In this document: positions 59,247 to 64,000 of the stretch, in pieces
Layout: each line of letters opens with the position of its first letter
Numbering within the stretch: position 1 is the first letter of the stretch
Assembly: GCF_014192275.1 (NCBI RefSeq)
Contig: NZ_JACHXR010000003.1
Coordinates: 21,553 to 85,552 of the forward strand
Length of the DNA: 64,000 nucleotides
Direction: 5' to 3'
Source: Halomonas stenophila
GTDB lineage: Bacteria > Pseudomonadota > Gammaproteobacteria > Pseudomonadales > Halomonadaceae
The notes under the pieces: generated by a model
What the model was told of the DNA's origin: nothing
The model's input: only the letters and a program-made list of their open reading frames with translations
The model's database searches: none
Program-made: the position numbers and the translations under genes

Positions 59247-60452
59247 TCAGCGCAGCTGCATCAGGTTGTAGTCGGGGTCGCCCAGGGCCTCGGGGTCGAG
59301 CACCCGTTCGGCGGCCAGCCAGCGCTTGCCGAGCTTGATAGCCCGCGGCTGGTCGAAGGCCACCATCTGCACCAGGCGACTCTCGTCGTCGAGATAGAAG
59401 AACACCGGCCCCTGCGGGTCCGGGCGGACCACGCAATGGAGCTCGCCGCTCGGCACGCCGAGGATCTGGATGTTGACGCCGTGCTGGTCGGACCACAGCC
59501 AGGCCGGCTCGTCGTAGTGGGCCTCCTTGCCGAGCATGGCATCGGCCACCACCCGGGCCTGGTTCTGGGCATAGGCCCAGGACTGCAGGCAGAGCCCCAG
59601 ATGGGGATGCTGGGCCACGTCGCCGGCGGCGAAGATCTTCGGGTCCGAGGTGTGCCCGGCGGCATCGATGACGATGCCCTGCTCGGTCCTGAGCCCGGCA
59701 TCACGGGCCAGCTCCTGGTTGATCTCGACGCCGACGCCCACCACCACCAGGTCGTAGGGCTCGTGGGCCTCGCCATCGGCGGCGATCGCCACCCGGCTGT
59801 CGCCCTCCTCGCTCAGTTGGATGTCCTGGCGGTTCAGCGCCAGGCCCACGCCGTGGCGCTCGTGGAGCTCGCGGATGGCCTCGGCCACCTCCGGCCCCAC
59901 GCTGCGCCCGCACAGCGCCGGGGCCCGCTCGAAGACGTCCACCTCGACGCCCAGCTTGCGGGCGCTGGAGGCGACCTCCAGGCCGATCCAGCCGCCGCCG
60001 ATGATGCCGATGCGCCGGCTCGTCTCGAGCCGGGCCTTGAGCCGGGCGGCATCGTCCCAGGTGCGCAGGGTCATGACATTGCCGATCTCCGCCCAATTGG
60101 CCACCGGCATGCGGGGCCGGCTGCCGGTGGCGATCAGCAGGCGGTCGTAGGGCAGCCGCTCGCCGTCGTCGAGCACCACCTCGCCGGCCGCGCGATCGAT
60201 CTCGACCGCGCGGCGCGGGCGCCGCCAGTCGATGTCCAGGGCCGCCAGGCTCTCCTCGGGAAACAGCCGCGGCAGCGGTTCGTCATCGGTGACCACGCCC
60301 TTGGAGAGCGGCGGTCGTTCGTAGAAGTCGTGGGGCTCGTCGGCGACCACCGTCAGCCGGCCCTCGAAGCCCTCGCCACGCAGCGCCTTGCAGGCATAGC
60401 CGCCGGCCTGGCCGCCGCCGATCACCACGATGCGCTGGATATCGCTTGCCAT
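59247..60452 (-). CDS. Rieske oxygenase ferredoxin reductase (FAD/NAD)
   Basis: 401 aa of the BphA4/putidaredoxin-reductase class. FAD loop VVIGGGQAGGYACKAL (residues 9-24), NAD loop IGIIGGGWIGLEVASS (about 147-162), and the FAD-contacting IFAAGDVAQHPH block are intact. It passes electrons from NADH to the Rieske ferredoxin at 62616. The ATG at 60452 has GAGGAG eight bases upstream, better than a GTG three codons earlier. Flanked by the SDR and MFS genes. Confidence 0.88.
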   Translation of the reverse strand: MASDIQRIVVIGGGQAGGYACKALRGEGFEGRLTVVADEPHDFYERPPLSKGVVTDDEPLPRLFPEESLAALDIDWRRPRRAVEIDRAAGEVVLDDGERLPYDRLLIATGSRPRMPVANWAEIGNVMTLRTWDDAARLKARLETSRRIGIIGGGWIGLEVASSARKLGVEVDVFERAPALCGRSVGPEVAEAIRELHERHGVGLALNRQDIQLSEEGDSRVAIAADGEAHEPYDLVVVGVGVEINQELARDAGLRTEQGIVIDAAGHTSDPKIFAAGDVAQHPHLGLCLQSWAYAQNQARVVADAMLGKEAHYDEPAWLWSDQHGVNIQILGVPSGELHCVVRPDPQGPVFFYLDDESRLVQMVAFDQPRAIKLGKRWLAAERVLDPEALGDPDYNLMQLR

Positions 60453-60464
60453 GTTCGCCACTCC

Positions 60465-61220
60465 TCAGTTGAAGACGAAGCCGCCATTGACCGGGATCAC
60501 CTGACCGGTGACGAAGGTCGACCAGTCCGACAGCAGGTAGAGGATGGTGCCGTCCACGTCGTCGGGCTGCTGTTCGCGTTTCAGGGCTCGGCCCTGGGCA
60601 TAGAAGTCGTAGCGCTCCTGGGGCACGTATTCGGTGGCCTCGCAGTGGGTCAGCCCCGGCGCCACGGCGTTGACGCCGATCCCGCGCTCGCCGAGCTCGC
60701 GGGCCATGGAGCGAGTCATGGCGATCACCGCCCCCTTGCTGGCGACATAGGCCATCAGTTTGGGGGCCCCCCACAGGGCGGTATCCGAGGCCAGGTTGAC
60801 CACCCGGCCGCCGCCGGCGGCCTCGAGCAGCGGCACGGCGGCCCGGGTCATCAGCCACGGGCCGCGCACGTTGACCGTCATCACCCGATCCCAGAGGGCC
60901 ATGTCGTAGTCCATCAGGGTCTCGCCGCCGACGCCGGTGGCGATGGCCGCGTTGTTGACCAGGCCGTCCAGGGCGCCGCCCTCGGCGACCTTGGCCAGGC
61001 CCGCCTCGATGGAGGCGGGGTCGGCCTGGTCGATGACCCGCGCCTCCACCTCGGCGCCACCGTCGCGCAGCGCCTGGGCGGTCCGTTCCAGCTCGGCCTC
61101 GAGGATGTCGCTGAGTACCAGCCGCGCGCCCTCGGCGGCGGCGGCCTCGGCGACGCTACGCCCCAGGCCGCGGGCGGCGCCGGTCACCAGGATGCGCTTG
61201 CCGGAAAGCATCTGCGCCAT
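60465..61220 (-). CDS. SDR dehydrogenase, dihydrodiol-dehydrogenase-like
   Basis: 251 aa classical SDR with every key residue: VTGAARGLGR (12-21), NNAA (89-92), Ser145, Tyr158 and Lys162 (YVASK). The context, one base after a Rieske oxygenase alpha gene, points to oxidation of a cis-dihydrodiol or an alcohol product to a catechol or carbonyl compound. The exact reaction is inferred from position only. Confidence 0.85.
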   Translation of the reverse strand: MAQMLSGKRILVTGAARGLGRSVAEAAAAEGARLVLSDILEAELERTAQALRDGGAEVEARVIDQADPASIEAGLAKVAEGGALDGLVNNAAIATGVGGETLMDYDMALWDRVMTVNVRGPWLMTRAAVPLLEAAGGGRVVNLASDTALWGAPKLMAYVASKGAVIAMTRSMARELGERGIGVNAVAPGLTHCEATEYVPQERYDFYAQGRALKREQQPDDVDGTILYLLSDWSTFVTGQVIPVNGGFVFN

Positions 61221-61221
61221 G

Positions 61222-62253
61222 TCAGGCCGCCTGCTGGCGCTCGGCCAGCTGCTTCTTGGCCATCTTCAGCATCACCCGGCGCAGCCGCGACAGGCCCACG
61301 TCGTGCTGGTAGAGGTTCTCGTGATGACGGGCGTCCGGCGCCAGGTTCTCGAGGATGATGCGGTCCTGCTCCAGGACGTCCCAGTGCAGCCGCTCGAGCT
61401 TGGTGCGGTAGAAGAAGCGCCACACCTGGCGCTGCCAGCCGTCGACCTTGCGCACCCGCCAGAAGAACACCCGGGTGTTGTCCCTGTCCTCGGGCACGGC
61501 CATGCCGACGATCCAGAAGGGACCGCCCGGGCCGAAGCGTTGCTGGTAGGGAATCGACAGGCGCAACCAGAGGGCGCCGGTGTTGCCGTATTCCACCCAG
61601 TCGAAGTTGACCCCGGTCTGGCCGGTCTTCTTGAAGATGAAGCCGCTTTCGGTGGGCTCGAGGGCCATCTCGGCCTGGCGGTCGCCCTCGGCCATGGAGT
61701 GCGAATCCGAGTGCAGGTAGGTGCCGTGCATGGGGTCCATGACATTGTCGACGGCGTACTGGTAGTTGCACTGCCAGGTGGCGGTGCACAGGAAGTGGCC
61801 GTAGCTCTCGGTGTCGGTGAGCTGCTCCGGCAGTTCCAGCTCGCTCGGTTCCTCGTCGGGGGTGGTGCCGAAGTAGACGAAGATCGCGCCGTGGGCCTCC
61901 TGGATGGGATAGCGGCGCACGCAGGGCTGGCCGACCAGCGGGCTGTTGCTGATCGCCGGCACGTCGCAGACCTCACCCTCGCCGTTGACCTCGACGCCGT
62001 GATACCAGCAGGCCAGGCGATCGCCCAGGTTCCAGCCCTTGGACAGGCGGGCGCCGCGGTGGGGGCAGCGGTCCTCGACGGCATGCAGGGTGCCGTCGAA
62101 GCCACGCCACAGCACCAGGTTCTCGCCCAGGCGGGTGATGCCGACGGGGTTGCTGCCGACCTCCCAGCTGGCGGCGACGGGATACCAGAGGGAACGCAGG
62201 CCGCAGTCCAGGTAGTCCTGAACGGCGCTGTCGACGGAGGATGCACTAGTCAT
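61222..62253 (-). CDS. Rieske non-heme iron oxygenase, alpha subunit
   Basis: 343 aa catalytic subunit. Rieske [2Fe-2S] ligands are Cys63/His65 (CPHRGA) and Cys82/His85 (CWYHG); the mononuclear iron motif is Asp173-x2-His176-x4-His181 (DPMHGTYLH). No beta-subunit gene is present, so it probably forms an alpha-3 trimer like dicamba O-demethylase or carbazole dioxygenase. Likely reactions are ring dihydroxylation or O-/N-demethylation. ATG at 62253 is preferred over an in-frame ATG fifteen codons upstream. Fed by the ferredoxin and reductase of the same unit. Confidence 0.9.
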   Translation of the reverse strand: MTSASSVDSAVQDYLDCGLRSLWYPVAASWEVGSNPVGITRLGENLVLWRGFDGTLHAVEDRCPHRGARLSKGWNLGDRLACWYHGVEVNGEGEVCDVPAISNSPLVGQPCVRRYPIQEAHGAIFVYFGTTPDEEPSELELPEQLTDTESYGHFLCTATWQCNYQYAVDNVMDPMHGTYLHSDSHSMAEGDRQAEMALEPTESGFIFKKTGQTGVNFDWVEYGNTGALWLRLSIPYQQRFGPGGPFWIVGMAVPEDRDNTRVFFWRVRKVDGWQRQVWRFFYRTKLERLHWDVLEQDRIILENLAPDARHHENLYQHDVGLSRLRRVMLKMAKKQLAERQQAA

Positions 62254-62306
62254 GGCTCGACCTCGTTGTGGGTTGTGAGAAGACGTGAACGTCGGCAACC
62301 GGCGAC

Positions 62307-62612
62307 TTACTGCCCCAGGACCGCCATCTCCTGGAGGAAGCTTTCCTGGGTCCAGGGCCGGCCATTGCGATCATGGCGATGACGGGCATTGAGGCCGTCG
62401 ACCAGCGCGTCCAGCTCGGTCACGCCCTCGGCGAAGACCTCCTCGAGGGCCGCCACCAGCTCCAGCTCGAAGGGGCCCGGTGCGCTGGGACGGGTCTGCC
62501 AGACGGGGTTGGCGAAGCCGCCCGGCGCCTCGATGTGGCCCTGGCCGGGCTCGCTGGAGGGAATGATGCGCTGCCAGGTCTTCAGTTGGGGGTTGTAGTC
62601 CTGCTGGGCCAT
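62307..62612 (-). CDS. Small recombinase-like HTH-domain protein of Rieske operons
   Basis: 101 aa, acidic, cytoplasmic. A short N-terminal arm with FANPVWQTRP precedes a helical region ending DRNGRPWTQESFLQEMAVLG, which looks like the C-terminal helix-turn-helix of serine recombinases (WTxxSFxxxL). Proteins of this kind are found next to ring-hydroxylating oxygenase genes. It lies between ferredoxin and alpha-subunit genes, so it may assist or regulate the oxygenase. Function unknown. Confidence 0.6.
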   Translation of the reverse strand: MAQQDYNPQLKTWQRIIPSSEPGQGHIEAPGGFANPVWQTRPSAPGPFELELVAALEEVFAEGVTELDALVDGLNARHRHDRNGRPWTQESFLQEMAVLGQ

Positions 62613-62615
62613 GGG

Positions 62616-62933
62616 TCAGCTCTCCTCACTGGTCTGGAGTTGTACTTCGTCATCGATGATCCGCACCGGATAGACGTGGAGATCGCGCTCGGCCGGCTCG
62701 CGCAGACACTTGCCGCTCTTGATGTCGAAGGTCGCCTCGTGCAGCGGGCACTCCACCTGGCCATCCTCGACGAAGCCCTGTGACAGCAGCGCATAGGCGT
62801 GGGGACAGACGTCCTCGAGGGCGTAGTACTCGCCATCGAGCACGTAGACGCCGATCTCCTTGCCATCGATCTTCGCGGAATAGGGAAAGTCTTCCTGCAC
62901 CTGGTCGGTCTTGCAGACGGGGGTCCAACTCAT
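62616..62933 (-). CDS. Rieske-type ferredoxin of the oxygenase
   Basis: 105 aa. [2Fe-2S] ligands Cys43/His45 (CPHAYALL) and Cys62/His65 (CPLHEATFD) with the usual 16-residue spacing and a C-terminal YPVRIIDDEVQL strand. It carries electrons from the FAD reductase to the oxygenase alpha subunit. GAGGA lies seven bases before the ATG at 62933. First gene of unit C, downstream of promoter C and operator C. Confidence 0.9.
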   Translation of the reverse strand: MSWTPVCKTDQVQEDFPYSAKIDGKEIGVYVLDGEYYALEDVCPHAYALLSQGFVEDGQVECPLHEATFDIKSGKCLREPAERDLHVYPVRIIDDEVQLQTSEES

Positions 62934-62980
62934 GACGTGTTCCTCATCGATCGGGGAGTGATGGGTCATCCCTGGTCGGC

Positions 62981-63009
62981 TCAAATAAGAAACCATATTT
63001 ATTATTTGA
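62981..63009 (-). promoter_or_regulatory. Operator C: 29-bp palindrome before the Rieske operon
   Basis: Plus strand TCAAATAAGAAA-N5-TTTATTATTTGA, an almost perfect dyad (11 of 12 pairs). Located 13 bases downstream of the -10 of promoter C, between it and the ferredoxin gene. Confidence 0.85.
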
Positions 63010-63022
63010 TCCAATGCGCCCC

Positions 63023-63050
63023 AGTATAGGCGGGCCACTCATCCTGTCAA
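63023..63050 (-). promoter_or_regulatory. Promoter C (Rieske oxygenase operon)
   Basis: Minus-strand TTGACA (63050-63045), 16-base spacer, TATACT (63028-63023), a near-consensus sigma-70 promoter. Its -35 overlaps the palindrome at 63046-63068. Confidence 0.8.
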
Positions 63051-63068
63051 TACTATATAGTATTTGAC
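63046..63068. promoter_or_regulatory. Palindrome around the -35 of promoter C
   Basis: GTCAATACTA and TATAGTATTTGAC flanking a central dyad; the inner 14 bases ATACTATATAGTAT are perfectly palindromic. Its outer TATTTGA recalls the 29-bp operators, but the spacing differs. A regulator such as the adjacent GntR protein may bind here. Confidence 0.6.
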
Positions 63069-63152
63069 GGGCAGCCCGATACACCCGGGCCCGCCCACCT
63101 GAGCATCGGCCCGAGAGACGAAACGGTCCCGTGACGCGAGGGGGTTACATGG

Positions 63153-63932
63153 CTAGCGCAGCTGGGTGCGCAGGGAGAGGCGGTAGTCGTTGGCGGGGAT
63201 GTGCATGATCTGCCAGGCGACGGTGATGTCATCGGCCAGGCGATAGAGGGTCTCGAGGCGCAACCCCAGGGGCGGTGTCTCGGCCAGGTCGGGCAGCATG
63301 ACCCGGGCCGCGGCCTTGGGCAGGCGCACCAGGCGCACCCGGTTCTCGGCGTGGCTGACCGTCAGCCGCCCCCGGGCCTCGAGCAGGGGCAGCACGCTCT
63401 CGTGCTCCAGGGCCTCAGCCGGCATCTCGAGCAGGGAGCCGGCCATGTCGCCGCGCAGGTAGATCTCGGTATGGCAGTCGAAGGCCCCGTCGATGCGGTC
63501 CTGCCGCACCAGGCGCACGTGGCCGCTCGGGCCGTCGCCCAGCAGCTCGCTCCAGGCCCCCTGGCGGGTGAGCCGCTCACGCTTGAGTAGCCGGATGAAG
63601 ACCATGCGGACCCGCGTTCCATCGGGACGCAGGAAGCCGAAGGCCGGGGTGGTGATCTCGCGTCGATGGTCGCCGCCGGCGACGAAGGTGCCCAGGCGAC
63701 GCTGACGATAGAGCTCACCACTTTCCACCAGGTCGCGCAGGGCCTTCTGCACGGTCCCCAGGCTCAGCGGCAGGGCGGCGGCCAGTTCCTGCTCGGTGGG
63801 CAGCCGCGTCCCTTCCGGTAGCCATCCCTCGACGATCAGCTCGATGATGGCATCACGCATGCACAGATACTTGGGTGACCTGGGGGACTGCTCGAGGTGT
63901 CGGGAGATGCGATCGACCAGCAGGGACAGCAC
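63153..63932 (-). CDS. GntR-family (HutC/UTRA) transcriptional regulator
   Basis: 259 aa. Winged HTH at residues about 18-86 (GTRLPTEQELAAALPLSLGTVQKALRDLVESGELYRQRRLGTFV), followed by a UTRA effector domain (about 105-250). Such proteins sense small metabolites. The start is a GTG at 63932 with AAGG about 8 bases upstream. It is upstream of the Rieske operon on the same strand and may bind the palindrome at 63046-63068. Relation to the IclR protein is not known. Confidence 0.85.
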   Translation of the reverse strand: MLSLLVDRISRHLEQSPRSPKYLCMRDAIIELIVEGWLPEGTRLPTEQELAAALPLSLGTVQKALRDLVESGELYRQRRLGTFVAGGDHRREITTPAFGFLRPDGTRVRMVFIRLLKRERLTRQGAWSELLGDGPSGHVRLVRQDRIDGAFDCHTEIYLRGDMAGSLLEMPAEALEHESVLPLLEARGRLTVSHAENRVRLVRLPKAAARVMLPDLAETPPLGLRLETLYRLADDITVAWQIMHIPANDYRLSLRTQLR

Positions 63933-64000
63933 GGCAATGCCTTGTAGGGGACATGAAGGCGGGAATTCTAGCAGGCTTGGCCGGGGGCCATAAGCTCGAG

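Overview
The window is high-GC gammaproteobacterial DNA from a moderately halophilic, Halomonas-type bacterium. The strongest evidence is a teaABCD locus (20633-24351): a TRAP transporter for ectoine and hydroxyectoine with its UspA-type partner TeaD, closely resembling the Halomonas elongata system. A fused nuoCD, a thiS-thiG-trmB order, a yheS/TIGR02444 pair and two PII genes around amtB also fit a halophilic relative of the pseudomonads. No rRNA, tRNA, CRISPR array, phage or insertion sequence with a transposase was seen.

Layout. 1-14916: a complete 13-gene nuoABCDEFGHIJKLMN operon on the minus strand, tightly packed with many ATGA stop/start overlaps and ending in a long hairpin. 15061-20534: housekeeping genes (yqaA, thiD, tandem usp, dtd, yheS, TIGR02444 protein). 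20633-24351: ectoine TRAP transporter, with a 139-bp palindromic, MITE-like element between teaC and teaD. 24490-33237: FKBP isomerase, a PHB-depolymerase-like esterase, SCO protein, transporters, LysR regulator, trmB, thiG, thiS, a small membrane protein and a hotdog thioesterase. A likely small RNA lies at 28447-28563. 33410-42060: malate synthase G with an IclR-box-like operator inside its promoter, a lipase-like hydrolase, a lipoprotein, comM, ubiK, and glnK-amtB-glnB followed by two extra tandem copies of the glnB 3' end.

42109-63932 is an accessory catabolic island, all on the minus strand. It appears to hold three transcription units. Unit C (62933 to 57926) encodes a three-component Rieske oxygenase (ferredoxin, alpha subunit, FAD reductase), a small HTH-like protein, a dihydrodiol-dehydrogenase-like SDR and an MFS transporter. 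Unit B (57707 to 51997) encodes a flavin aromatic hydroxylase, a second TRAP transporter and a sulfatase. Unit A (51668 to 43459) encodes an IclR regulator, an extradiol (VOC) dioxygenase, a cupin, an alpha/beta hydrolase, a degenerate SDR, an aspartate-dehydrogenase-like enzyme, an aldehyde dehydrogenase and a ThDP enzyme. A DcaP-type porin follows and a GntR regulator lies upstream.

The main discovery is that all three units start from the same promoter design: TTGACA, a 16-17 nt spacer, a TA-rich -10, and 7-13 nt downstream a 29-bp palindrome with half-sites close to TCAAATAAGAAA. This links the three units into one regulon, probably controlled by the local IclR protein. The gene set suggests uptake, ring hydroxylation, ring cleavage and side-chain processing of an aromatic compound, possibly sulfated. 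The substrate cannot be named from sequence alone.
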